A stretch of 23,003 nt of DNA from Campylobacteraceae bacterium (GTDB taxonomy: Bacteria; Campylobacterota; Campylobacteria; Campylobacterales; Sulfurospirillaceae), in contig JALUMJ010000183.1 in assembly GCA_027040375.1 (NCBI GenBank), forward strand, positions 1 through 23,003. Reading direction: 5' to 3'. This document shows, piece by piece, positions 17,045 through 23,003 of this stretch. Position 1 is the first letter of the stretch. Each line of letters starts with the position of its first letter. The notes below the pieces were generated by a model that was given only the letters and a program-made list of their open reading frames with translations, was not told where the DNA came from and did not search any database. Made by a program: the position numbers and the translations under genes.

Positions 17045-17567
17045 GTTTTCTTAGATAAGCTTCTATAATCTTGCTGTTGCTTATAAAATCTGATGCATAT
17101 CTGAGTAGATCAAAAAAATCTTTATCGCTAAAATTCAAGGCATAAATATCATCCAAATCCTTTTTTGAAAAATCACTTGGAGAATCTATGGCTTTCAAGA
17201 CTTTCAAAAGAAGTGTTTTTTGTCTTATATCAAATGGGGTATTTTTTATTTGAGTTTGAATATTTTCTATGATATTTTTATCTATATTCATTTGTGTCAA
17301 AAATTTTGTATTTAGCCAAGTACAGTAGCTTCTACACTCTTTTTGAGCAATATAAAGTCTTAAAAACGGTAGCAGATTTTTATCTATATTTTTGTGAGTC
17401 ATCATCTTTTGGTTATACTCCATAAACTTTTTCATGCCACCTATATCAATTGTAGCAAAAAGCTCAAAATGAGGCGGCACAAAACCTAAATTTCTCTCTA
17501 TGATTTTATATAGCAACTTCAACTCGCCAGTTGCATCTTCTTTTTTGATTGGCGAAATTATAAACAT
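17031..17567 (-). CDS. Carboxymuconolactone decarboxylase / AhpD-like protein
   Basis: A 178-residue, largely helical protein. The N-terminus (GELKLLYKIIERNLGFVPPHFELFATI) and the later ECRSYCTWLN segment (E77-C82) resemble the AhpD/CMD family, whose members use a two-cysteine centre for peroxide reduction or related chemistry. The cysteines here are C78 and C82, three residues apart, whereas the usual motif is CxxC followed by His; the His position is occupied by another residue, so peroxidase activity is uncertain. AAAGGAAAAGAT precedes the ATG with good spacing. Two TetR-type operators lie in the 77 bp upstream, so the gene is probably repressed by the adjacent regulator. Confidence 0.65.
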   Translation of the reverse strand: MFIISPIKKEDATGELKLLYKIIERNLGFVPPHFELFATIDIGGMKKFMEYNQKMMTHKNIDKNLLPFLRLYIAQKECRSYCTWLNTKFLTQMNIDKNIIENIQTQIKNTPFDIRQKTLLLKVLKAIDSPSDFSKKDLDDIYALNFSDKDFFDLLRYASDFISNSKIIEAYLRKPIDR

Positions 17568-17583
17568 ATCTTTTCCTTTAGTT

Positions 17584-17599
17584 TAGACTATTTGGTCTA
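17584..17599. promoter_or_regulatory. Probable TetR operator 1
   Basis: TAGACTATTTGGTCTA is a palindrome with five perfect and one imperfect outer pairs, 17 bp before the ATG of the AhpD-like gene. It is the reverse complement of operator 2 at 15 of 16 positions. The TAGAC-N6-GTCTA form resembles sites of NemR-type TetR repressors (recalled, not checked). Confidence 0.7.
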
Positions 17600-17631
17600 G
17601 TGGAGGAATAGTACAATATATTTTCTTAAAA

Positions 17632-17647
17632 TAGACTAAATAGTCTA
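17632..17647. promoter_or_regulatory. Probable TetR operator 2
   Basis: TAGACTAAATAGTCTA is a perfect palindrome with 6-bp arms and a 4-bp centre. It includes the stop codon (TAG, 17645-17647) of the TetR gene. The centres of the two operators are 48 bp apart and would flank any promoter for the downstream gene; TATATT on the minus strand (near 17615) is a possible -10. Confidence 0.7.
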
Positions 17648-18214
17648 ATACTTAAGCGATTCTAGATAACTTACAAGGTGATTTATCGTGTTTAAATATC
17701 TCTTTATTGATGAGTGCCTTGGGCTGAGTGACAAACTGCCCCAAACTGTAGCTATAATGAACTGTGCCAAAGAGTCCAAATCTACATCGGCTTTTATAGA
17801 ACTGTCTTTTAGAGCCGATAAAATATCACTTTTCATTCTATCATAGATAAAATTTATCGCTTTAGCAAAATCATCATCTACTGGTGACATTTCTTGATTT
17901 AATCTATTTAATGGACAACCGAATTTTACCAATTCTTCTTTTTGCGACACCTTTAATATAGCTCTTACCATGATATCCACACCATCTTCTTTCTTTACTT
18001 TTTCCAAATCATAGAATTCATGCATCTTGGGAGCTATTCGCTCTTTTACTACCGTCAAAACCATCTCTTTTTTAGATTTAAAATAGTGGTATAAGGAGCC
18101 TTTTGGAATGGAACACTCTTTTAGTATCATATCGATGCTTGTGCCGTTGCATCCATTGATATATACAAGTTTATACACAGCATCTAAAATCTTATCTCTA
18201 GTGGAGTATTTCAT
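17645..18214 (-). CDS. TetR/AcrR-family transcriptional regulator
   Basis: A 189-residue one-domain-plus-sensor repressor. The N-terminal helix-turn-helix (about 8-52) is typical: GCNGTSIDMILKECSIPKGS followed by LYHYFKSKKEM. The ligand-binding part has FGCPLNRLNQEMSPVDDDF, with Cys100 where I recall a reactive cysteine in the E. coli electrophile sensor NemR, so sensing of oxidants or electrophiles is a reasonable guess. The start overlaps the upstream methyltransferase-like gene (ATGA), and two palindromic operators lie at its 3' end in front of the AhpD-like gene. It probably represses that gene rather than, or as well as, itself. Confidence 0.9.
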   Translation of the reverse strand: MKYSTRDKILDAVYKLVYINGCNGTSIDMILKECSIPKGSLYHYFKSKKEMVLTVVKERIAPKMHEFYDLEKVKKEDGVDIMVRAILKVSQKEELVKFGCPLNRLNQEMSPVDDDFAKAINFIYDRMKSDILSALKDSSIKADVDLDSLAQFIIATVWGSLSLSPRHSSIKRYLNTINHLVSYLESLKY

Positions 18215-18753
18215 TCTGTTTTCCCTTTTCTCAGAACCTTTCCAAAAAGTTTTTTAAGACACTCTTTTTTGAAGCTCACCATCGGTACTTTTGAGGCATA
18301 CTTTTTGTACTCTTCTTTAAATTTTTTTCTCACTTCCCACTCTTCAAAAATGATAACCATGAAAATGATAAAAATCATCTCAAGAGGTGCTATGATAAAG
18401 ATAAAAGTAGGTGAACCTATCAAAAGAGCGGCTCCTAAGGGTAGAAGTGTCAATCCAAAAAGCATAGGATGTCTCATGCAACTGTAGATTCCTGTAGTCA
18501 CGAGATGATTTGTTTCAAGTCTTGGGATATCTCCAACTCGTCCTTTCTTTAACTCTCGTCCACCATTTGCAGCAGATCTAAAAGCAAAAATAAGGATAAT
18601 GTATCCCACAAAAAATGAAAAAAGATGAAAAGTAAAACTACCCCATAAAGGATTTTCTGCATCTTTTATGATTCCGTAAATCGCTCCGCCTAAAAGCATA
18701 AAAACCCATAGTAAGATACGAACAACAACAGAAACAGAAGTTTTAAATTTCAT
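18211..18753 (-). CDS. Isoprenylcysteine carboxyl methyltransferase-like membrane protein
   Basis: A 180-residue protein with four or five hydrophobic segments. The C-terminal half carries the ICMT/phospholipid-methyltransferase signature: TTGIYSCMRHPMLFG, then a membrane span and EEWEVRKKFKEEYKKYASKVP, the cytosolic SAM-binding part of the family. A SAM-dependent methyl transfer to a lipid or small molecule is expected, but the substrate is unknown. It follows metK by about 13 bp, which makes sense if the genes share a transcript and SAM supply. The frame also allows a GTG start at 18759; ATG at 18753 is taken although neither has a clear ribosome site. It overlaps the TetR gene by 4 bp. Confidence 0.8.
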   Translation of the reverse strand: MKFKTSVSVVVRILLWVFMLLGGAIYGIIKDAENPLWGSFTFHLFSFFVGYIILIFAFRSAANGGRELKKGRVGDIPRLETNHLVTTGIYSCMRHPMLFGLTLLPLGAALLIGSPTFIFIIAPLEMIFIIFMVIIFEEWEVRKKFKEEYKKYASKVPMVSFKKECLKKLFGKVLRKGKTE

Positions 18754-18766
18754 CTTCACATGTAAG

Positions 18767-19978
18767 CTATTTTAGCGCTTCAAATATCTCTAGGGAATCT
18801 AGCTTTTCCCATGGATAATCACTCTGTCCAACTTGCCCTCGAGCGGCAACATCAGCATATAAAAATGTTTCTTTGCTTGGTTTATCTAAGGCAAATTTCT
18901 CAGTTATCCATCTTGGAGTAAGACTAAAAGTTTTCATAACAAAATTTGACAAAATGTCATCACTTACACTAGCGTATGTTCCAAAAGTATCAACACTAAT
19001 AGAAACTGGTTTTGCAACGCCTATGGCATAAGAAAGCTGAACGGAGCATTTTTTTGCCAGTCCACTCGCAACTATATGTTTTGCTATCCATCTACTAGCA
19101 TAAAGTCCGCTTCTATCGACTTTAGTATAGTCTTTACTGCTTTGTGCACCTCCGCCAATTGGAGAATATCCTCCGAAACTATCGACTATGAGTTTTCGTC
19201 CTGTCAATCCTGAATCATGCAAAGGACTATGATTTACATATCTTCCTGTTGGGTTTATGTGTATTATCGTATCTTCAGGGTCATAAAGTCTTGGAGGAAG
19301 ACCAGTGTCATCTATAAGACCCTTTATAAGTTCACGAACTTCTTTTATATCCATATCTTGAGTTGAAGGAGCAGAAACTACGATAGTATGAATCTTTTGA
19401 GGAAGACAATTTTCAAAGTTTTCTTTAGTACCATAATCAATAGTCACCTGAGTTTTAACATCAACTCCTAGTTTTTGGTTATGATTAAGTGCATAATTAT
19501 AGACTTTATCGCAAAGCATTCTTGCGTAAGTGATGGCTGAGGGCATAAAATCTGCCGTTTCATTTATAGCAAAACCAAACATGATACCTTGATCACCAGC
19601 TCCAATATCACCACTATCTTGGTCAACTCCTTGGTTTATATCTGCACTTTGCTGATTTAAAAGAACTTGTACCTCGACATCATCAGGATATAAACACTGC
19701 TCTTTTGTAAAAGCTGATTTTCCATCGTATCCTATCTTTACAAGAGCATCTTTTGCTATTTGTTTAAAGTCTTTTGTTTTAAAGTCTGCATTTGTAGCGA
19801 CTTCACCACCTATTATCACATGTTTACCAGCTACGAAAACTTCACTAGCAACTCTTGAGTTTGAATCAGCGATTATAAGAGCATCAACTATACTATCAGC
19901 GATTATATCGGCACATTTATCTGGGTGTCCTGGGCTTACAACTTCACTTGTAAAGAGGTATTGGGGTTTGTTTTCCAT
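18767..19978 (-). CDS. metK: S-adenosylmethionine synthase
   Basis: A 403-residue cytosolic enzyme making SAM from methionine and ATP. Conserved motifs are SPGHPDKCADIIADSIVDA (His18, Asp20), GAGDQGIMFGFA (126-137), the Lys-rich loop GGGAQSSKDYTKVDRSGLYA and the complete C-terminal domain. The length agrees with the Campylobacterota form. The ATG at 19978 is the sixth and last copy of a repeated ATGGAAAACAAA unit; in-frame upstream ATGs (20035, 20050) run into a TAA, so they cannot be starts. No strong Shine-Dalgarno sequence precedes the start; only GGA from the previous repeat lies about 10 nt upstream, which suggests unusual translational control. Confidence 0.97.
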   Translation of the reverse strand: MENKPQYLFTSEVVSPGHPDKCADIIADSIVDALIIADSNSRVASEVFVAGKHVIIGGEVATNADFKTKDFKQIAKDALVKIGYDGKSAFTKEQCLYPDDVEVQVLLNQQSADINQGVDQDSGDIGAGDQGIMFGFAINETADFMPSAITYARMLCDKVYNYALNHNQKLGVDVKTQVTIDYGTKENFENCLPQKIHTIVVSAPSTQDMDIKEVRELIKGLIDDTGLPPRLYDPEDTIIHINPTGRYVNHSPLHDSGLTGRKLIVDSFGGYSPIGGGAQSSKDYTKVDRSGLYASRWIAKHIVASGLAKKCSVQLSYAIGVAKPVSISVDTFGTYASVSDDILSNFVMKTFSLTPRWITEKFALDKPSKETFLYADVAARGQVGQSDYPWEKLDSLEIFEALK

Positions 19979-20063
19979 TTTTGTTTTCCATTTCTTTGTT
20001 TTCCATAAGAGAGTGAACTCTTAATTGTTTTCCATCCTTTTGTTGTCCATTTTTGTTTTCCAT
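19944..20063 (-). other. Possible 39-codon upstream ORF overlapping the metK start
   Basis: From the first repeat ATG (20063) an uninterrupted frame encodes a very polar peptide (starting MENKNGQQ, ending IPLYK) and stops with TGA across metK codons 11 and 12. The repeats at 20006 and 19991 are internal ATGs of the same frame. No Shine-Dalgarno sequence precedes the first ATG. It could be a leader peptide that interferes with or is coupled to metK translation, or simply a by-product of repeat expansion. Confidence 0.25.
19967..20063 (-). repeat. Array of six copies of the metK start sequence in its leader
   Basis: On the minus strand, ATGGAAAACAAA (one copy ATGGACAACAAA, another cut to ATGGAAAACAAT) recurs with ATGs at 20063, 20050, 20035, 20006, 19991 and 19978, the last being the metK start. 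Spacings are 13, 15, 29, 15 and 13 bp. The 29-bp gap holds an 18-bp palindrome (20006-20023, arms TAAGAG/CTCTTA). Copies at 20063, 20006 and 19991 share one non-metK frame; those at 20050 and 20035 are in the metK frame but stop at TAA. This fills most of the 213-bp gap between metK and the yaiI-like gene. Confidence 0.85.
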
Positions 20064-20158
20064 TTTTGAGGTGAAAATTAAAAATAAAATTAAAAAGTTT
20101 GAATTAAGGCTCTGTTACTCCATCAAGCAATAGCCCGCCATTTTCTAAATTGTGTAGA

Positions 20159-20164
20159 ATTATA
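20159..20164 (-). promoter_or_regulatory. Candidate -10 element for metK
   Basis: A consensus TATAAT is read on the minus strand within GATTGTATAATTC; no clear -35 precedes it, which is common in Campylobacterota. Transcription from here would give a leader of about 170 nt containing the start-sequence repeats. Confidence 0.45.
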
Positions 20165-20191
20165 CAATCTTTAGATAAATAGATAATTAAT

Positions 20192-20638
20192 TTACCAATG
20201 TTTAGCCAAAAAAGAGTTTAGTTGATTTGCAAATTCATAAGCATCTTTTTTGCCAAATGGGGCTGGTCCTTTTGTGATTTCCCCACTATCTCTTATCTCT
20301 TGCATTAAGTTTCGCATGGTTAGATACTGTTTTATATTGTCTTTAGTATATAACTCACCTCTATGGTCTATGGCATGGGCATTTTTATCTATAACTCTAT
20401 CGGCCAAGGGGATATCAGCTGTGATAACCAAATCACCCTCTTGCACCATCTCTACTATGTGATTATCGGCTTCATCGGCTCCTAGTTCCACTATCTTGTA
20501 AGTTATATTTTTTGATTTTCCGATATTTATCTTTTTATTTGCAATCACGATACTCTCCAGCCCAAGTCGCTCGATTGCCCTAAGCAGTATGGGTTTTAAA
20601 AGATTTGGAAAAGCATCTCCATCTATAAAAAGTCTCAT
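20192..20638 (-). CDS. YaiI/YqxD (UPF0178, DUF188) family protein
   Basis: A 148-residue protein aligning along its length with E. coli YaiI: MRLFIDGDAFPN at the start, GADEADNHIVE, GDLVITADIPLADRVI, HRGELYT and LTMRNLMQEIRDSG. The family has a PIN-like/NYN-like fold with conserved acidic residues and is proposed to act on nucleic acid, but no function is proven. The usual DADACP motif reads DGDAFP here, losing the cysteine. The frame extends to 20656, but the ATG at 20638 is preferred because it overlaps the tusA-like stop (ATGA) and matches the family N-terminus. Confidence 0.88.
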   Translation of the reverse strand: MRLFIDGDAFPNLLKPILLRAIERLGLESIVIANKKINIGKSKNITYKIVELGADEADNHIVEMVQEGDLVITADIPLADRVIDKNAHAIDHRGELYTKDNIKQYLTMRNLMQEIRDSGEITKGPAPFGKKDAYEFANQLNSFLAKHW

Positions 20639-20859
20639 TTTTCTATAGTTATGCACCAGCTGCCATCACCTTGCTCTTCTTTAGAGAGAACTTTATGCCC
20701 CTCTTTTTCGACTGAACTTGGTAAGTTTTTTATAGCTGAGCCATCATCTATGAAAAGCTCCAGTATATCGCCATCTTCCATACTAGCGAGAACTAATTTT
20801 GTTTTTGCAAAATTTATAGGGCATTTTACCCCTCTAAAGTCTTTTACTATTTTACTCAT
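20635..20859 (-). CDS. TusA-family sulfurtransferase
   Basis: A 74-residue TusA/SirA-like sulfur carrier. The N-terminal KDFRGVKCPINFAKTKLVL carries the persulfide cysteine (Cys13), and GDILELFIDDGSAIKNLP is the typical second strand-helix unit. The family motif is usually CPxP; here it is CPIN. It begins 11 bp after the ThiF-like gene and overlaps the YaiI-like gene by 4 bp. The context suggests it hands sulfur to, or works beside, the E1-like adenylyltransferase rather than serving in tRNA 2-thiouridine synthesis, but this is inference. Confidence 0.9.
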   Translation of the reverse strand: MSKIVKDFRGVKCPINFAKTKLVLASMEDGDILELFIDDGSAIKNLPSSVEKEGHKVLSKEEQGDGSWCITIEK

Positions 20860-20870
20860 TTATATATCCT

Positions 20871-21677
20871 TTATACTTCGCAAGTTCTTTGTTCATAATC
20901 ACTCAAATGTTTTATGCCATTTTCACCGCACACTCTACACTGCGGATTTTTTTTGAATTTTATCTTATCAAAATCCATACTTGCCAAATCTGCGATGAGG
21001 AGTTTATCTGTCAAAAGCTCACCAACTCCAGTTATGTATTTTATAGCTTCGGTTGCTTGAATACTCCCCAAAACTCCTGCTATACTTCCAAGGACTCCAG
21101 CGCTCGAACATGTAGGAACACTATCAACTGGTGGGGGTGAATCAAACACACAAGCATAACAAGCAGAAACATTTGGCACGATAGTCATAGTTTGAGCTAT
21201 AAATCTCAAGATACCACCATGAGAAAAAGCCTTGTTTGCCAATACACAAGCGTCATTAATCAAAAATTTTGTAGCAAAATTATCTGCACCATCTATCACA
21301 AAATCATAATCTTTTACGATATCTAGCATGTTTGAAGCGTTTAGGTATGTATCGTAAGTAATGATTTTAATATCAGGATTGAGCTCCGTCATCTTTTGTT
21401 TGGCTGATTTGGTTTTTAAAATTCCTATATCTTTTGTTGAGTGTATTATCTGCCTTTGAAGGTTACTCAAATCCACAACATCGCCATCGGCTACCCCAAT
21501 AGTCCCAACACCAGCGGCTGCCAGATATAGAGCCGCAGGACTCCCAAGTCCACCAGCTCCAACTATCAAAACCTTAGAATTTAAAAGCTTTAATTGTCCT
21601 TCTATGCCTACATCTTTTAATATAATATGCCTAGCATATCTCTCAACTTCGCTATCAGTAAAATCTGTTTTTATCAT
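20871..21677 (-). CDS. ThiF/MoeB-family E1-like adenylyltransferase
   Basis: A 268-residue enzyme that adenylates the C-terminus of a ubiquitin-like sulfur carrier (ThiS or MoaD type). VGAGGLGSPA (39-48) is the nucleotide-binding loop; NLQRQ, DGADNF and the cysteine region VPTCSSAGVLGS (Cys190) are conserved; four cysteines (C173, C176, C247, C250) form the zinc site. The family does not clearly separate ThiF from MoeB by sequence, so I give no symbol. The frame is open to 21731, but a -35/-10 promoter at 21703-21731 lies inside that extension and TTAGGAAAA precedes the ATG at 21677, so the short form is real. TusA follows it. Confidence 0.92.
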   Translation of the reverse strand: MIKTDFTDSEVERYARHIILKDVGIEGQLKLLNSKVLIVGAGGLGSPAALYLAAAGVGTIGVADGDVVDLSNLQRQIIHSTKDIGILKTKSAKQKMTELNPDIKIITYDTYLNASNMLDIVKDYDFVIDGADNFATKFLINDACVLANKAFSHGGILRFIAQTMTIVPNVSACYACVFDSPPPVDSVPTCSSAGVLGSIAGVLGSIQATEAIKYITGVGELLTDKLLIADLASMDFDKIKFKKNPQCRVCGENGIKHLSDYEQRTCEV

Positions 21678-21702
21678 TATTTTTCCTAAAACTATATCTC
21701 CA

Positions 21703-21731
21703 ATTGTATCTAAGGCAGTTAAACTTGTCAA
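21703..21731 (-). promoter_or_regulatory. Promoter of the thiF-tusA-yaiI operon
   Basis: TTGACA (21731-21726) and TACAAT (21708-21703) on the minus strand are separated by exactly 17 bp, the best sigma-70-type promoter in the window. Transcription would start near 21696, about 19 nt before the ATG at 21677. Confidence 0.75.
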
Positions 21732-21741
21732 TAAAAAATTG

Positions 21742-21750
21742 TGATATAAT
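21742..21750 (+). promoter_or_regulatory. Extended -10 promoter of the pssA-like gene
   Basis: TGATATAAT is a perfect extended -10 (TG, one base, TATAAT). The start would lie near 21757, about 20 nt before the ATG at 21777, with AAAGGAGAT as ribosome site. Its -35 region overlaps the -35 of the divergent thiF-like promoter. Confidence 0.7.
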
Positions 21751-21776
21751 ACCGACTTTAAAAAAGGAGATGTTAA

Positions 21777-22334
21777 ATGAAATTTCTATATTCTAGTCGT
21801 TCACATTTTAATCTTGCAAATTTAGTCACATTTTCAAATATAGCAGCCGGACTCATAGCTACTTATCTTATATCTCAAAATATCTTTTTATGGGCAGCAG
21901 TTTTTGCTTGGATGGGTGGAGCATTTGATATAATGGATGGAAAAATTGCAAGAAAACATAATCTATCGAGCGAATTTGGCATACAGTTAGATAGTTTTGC
22001 TGATTTTCTAAGTTTTGTGCTCGTACCAGTATTTTTCATATTTCAAGCAATTTATCTCACGAATTATAGTGGTTTTTGGCTTTTTAGCGCTGGAATTGCA
22101 AGTATATACTATGTGATATCTGGCTTAAGAAGATTGATACAATTTAATATAAATGCAGATGCAGGGGAAGTCCAAAAGTTTTTTACAGGAGTTCCAACAC
22201 CTCTTGGAGCGATACTTTTATGGGTATTTTACCTAGGAAATCTAGCAGGAATACTTCCAAATTTTTCCATAATCATCCTGATGATTATCACAGCTTGGAG
22301 CCTAAATTCTACTATAAAAGTTCCACATCCCTAA
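21777..22334 (+). CDS. pssA: CDP-alcohol phosphatidyltransferase, probably phosphatidylserine synthase
   Basis: A 185-residue membrane enzyme with about five or six hydrophobic segments. The catalytic signature is complete: D51, D54-G55, A58-R59, G68, D72 and D76 in DIMDGKIARK through QLDSFADF. The N-terminal LANLVTFSNIAAGLIA is typical of PssA rather than of the PgsA type. PssA makes phosphatidylserine, the precursor of phosphatidylethanolamine. The protein is shorter than H. pylori PssA as I recall it (about 237), stopping just after the last membrane segment (TIKVPHP), with thiI starting 19 bp on. AAAGGAGAT lies 5 nt before the ATG. Confidence 0.82.
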   Translation: MKFLYSSRSHFNLANLVTFSNIAAGLIATYLISQNIFLWAAVFAWMGGAFDIMDGKIARKHNLSSEFGIQLDSFADFLSFVLVPVFFIFQAIYLTNYSGFWLFSAGIASIYYVISGLRRLIQFNINADAGEVQKFFTGVPTPLGAILLWVFYLGNLAGILPNFSIIILMIITAWSLNSTIKVPHP

Positions 22335-22353
22335 CAACAAGGCAAAAACAATA

Positions 22354-23003
22354 ATGCTAACTCAAAAATTTATAATAAAATACTTTACAGAAATCATGGT
22401 CAAAGGCTCATCCGCAAGAAGACAGATGGCTGACCAGCTTTTTGGAAATTTGCAAAAAATTATGTTTCAAATATCACCTGAAATTAAACTAAGAAAATTT
22501 TATGACAAGATAGAGATTATCACGCCAAAAGTTGTTGTACCAACTGCTAGATTAAGACTACTTGAAACTCCTGGTATCGAGCAAGTTTTGGAGGCATTAC
22601 AATTTGATAATGTTGAGACGATTGACGATATAAAACCGATAGTTCAAGAGCACATGTCAAAAAATATACAAGGCAAAAGCTTTGTAATCCGCGCCAAAAG
22701 GGTGGGGAGTCATAGTTTTAAATCTCCTCAAATAGAACAAGAAGTTGGTGGATATATGCTTAGTATAAATCCAAGCAGCAGTGTTGATTTACATAATCCA
22801 CAAGTAACCATACATATAGAATTGATAAACAATCAACTAAATATAATCACTTTAAAACATAGAGGCTTAGGAGGTTTTCCGCTTGGTTCACAAGGTGAAG
22901 TTTTGTCTTTGATGTCTGGTGGATTTGATTCGACGGTTGCGTCATATCTCACCATGAAACGAGGATTAAAAACGCACTTTATATTTTTTAATCTTGGAGG
23001 ATT
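22354..23003 (+). CDS. thiI: ThiI, tRNA 4-thiouridine synthetase / sulfurtransferase (3' end outside window)
   Basis: My translation from ATG 22354 stays open to the window end (216 codons). It starts MLTQKFIIKYFTEIMVKGSSARRQM, split here as an N-terminal ferredoxin-like region, then a THUMP RNA-binding domain (about 60-165, including VIRAKRVGSHSF and LKHRGLGGFPLG) and the PP-loop ATPase motif SLMSGGFDSTVASYL (about 188-202). ThiI adenylates tRNA U8 and supplies sulfur for s4U; some forms also feed thiazole synthesis. Whether a C-terminal rhodanese domain exists cannot be seen. AAGGC lies 10 nt upstream, and co-transcription with pssA is likely. Confidence 0.92.
   Translation, partial: MLTQKFIIKYFTEIMVKGSSARRQMADQLFGNLQKIMFQISPEIKLRKFYDKIEIITPKVVVPTARLRLLETPGIEQVLEALQFDNVETIDDIKPIVQEHMSKNIQGKSFVIRAKRVGSHSFKSPQIEQEVGGYMLSINPSSSVDLHNPQVTIHIELINNQLNIITLKHRGLGGFPLGSQGEVLSLMSGGFDSTVASYLTMKRGLKTHFIFFNLGG

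Noticed and set aside
20006-20023. Terminator or attenuator hairpin before metK
   Set aside because: The 6-bp stem with 6-nt loop is weak and is not followed by a T-run on the minus strand; it may still affect translation but not by simple termination.
20889-21140. 83-codon plus-strand frame opposite the ThiF-like gene
   Set aside because: It overlaps the zinc and cysteine region of a conserved enzyme and has no ribosome site; considered a shadow.
21777-22334. pssA as a truncated pseudogene
   Set aside because: It is shorter than the H. pylori protein I recall, but all catalytic residues and the expected membrane segments are present, a strong promoter and ribosome site precede it, and no remnant of further PssA coding sequence was seen after the stop.

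Overview
The window is AT-rich, densely packed bacterial DNA of the Campylobacterota (Epsilonproteobacteria) type. The evidence is a MagIII-type 3-methyladenine glycosylase, the order folC - M23 peptidase - bactofilin - mfd known from the Helicobacter pylori cell-shape locus, the block yajC-secD-secF-(DUF6394)-leuS-lptE next to a short Lnt, and Campylobacterota-type MetK and ThiF-TusA genes. It looks more like a free-living or environmental member (Sulfurimonas/Arcobacter-like) than a host-restricted Helicobacter, but the genus cannot be fixed from the sequence alone.

Region 1 (1-13735, minus strand) is one run of twelve genes with gaps of 0-53 bp and many start/stop overlaps, probably one long operon read from a promoter just upstream of yajC. 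Its order is yajC, secD, secF, a small DUF6394 membrane protein, leuS, lptE-like lipoprotein, a GGEEF diguanylate cyclase, folC, a LytM/M23 peptidase, bactofilin (ccmA), mfd and a partial magIII. It combines protein export, LPS assembly, cell-wall shaping, c-di-GMP signalling and DNA repair. The N-terminal domain of mfd is only encoded if translation starts at a non-standard codon (CTG at 3577 or ATT at 3574).

Region 2 (13708-18766) starts with lnt on the plus strand. After it comes an accessory stretch: a 649-residue SEC-C/pRiA4b-ORF3-like protein of unknown function, then minus-strand genes for an AhpD/carboxymuconolactone-decarboxylase-like protein, a TetR regulator and an isoprenylcysteine-methyltransferase-like membrane protein. 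A second, slightly diverged copy of the 3' end of lnt lies directly after the SEC-C gene, so that gene appears to have been inserted at the lnt 3' end. Two near-identical 16-bp palindromes between the TetR gene and the AhpD-like gene are probable TetR operators.

Region 3 (18753-23003) holds metK (minus), whose 5' leader is an unusual array of six copies of its own start sequence. Upstream is a minus-strand sulfur-relay cluster, thiF/moeB-like - tusA-like - yaiI-like. A compact pair of overlapping divergent promoters separates it from a plus-strand CDP-alcohol phosphatidyltransferase (pssA-like) and the start of thiI, which runs off the right end.

No rRNA, tRNA, CRISPR array, transposase or intact insertion sequence was seen. 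No gene-free stretch exceeds 300 bases; the longest, 19979-20191 upstream of metK, is described below.
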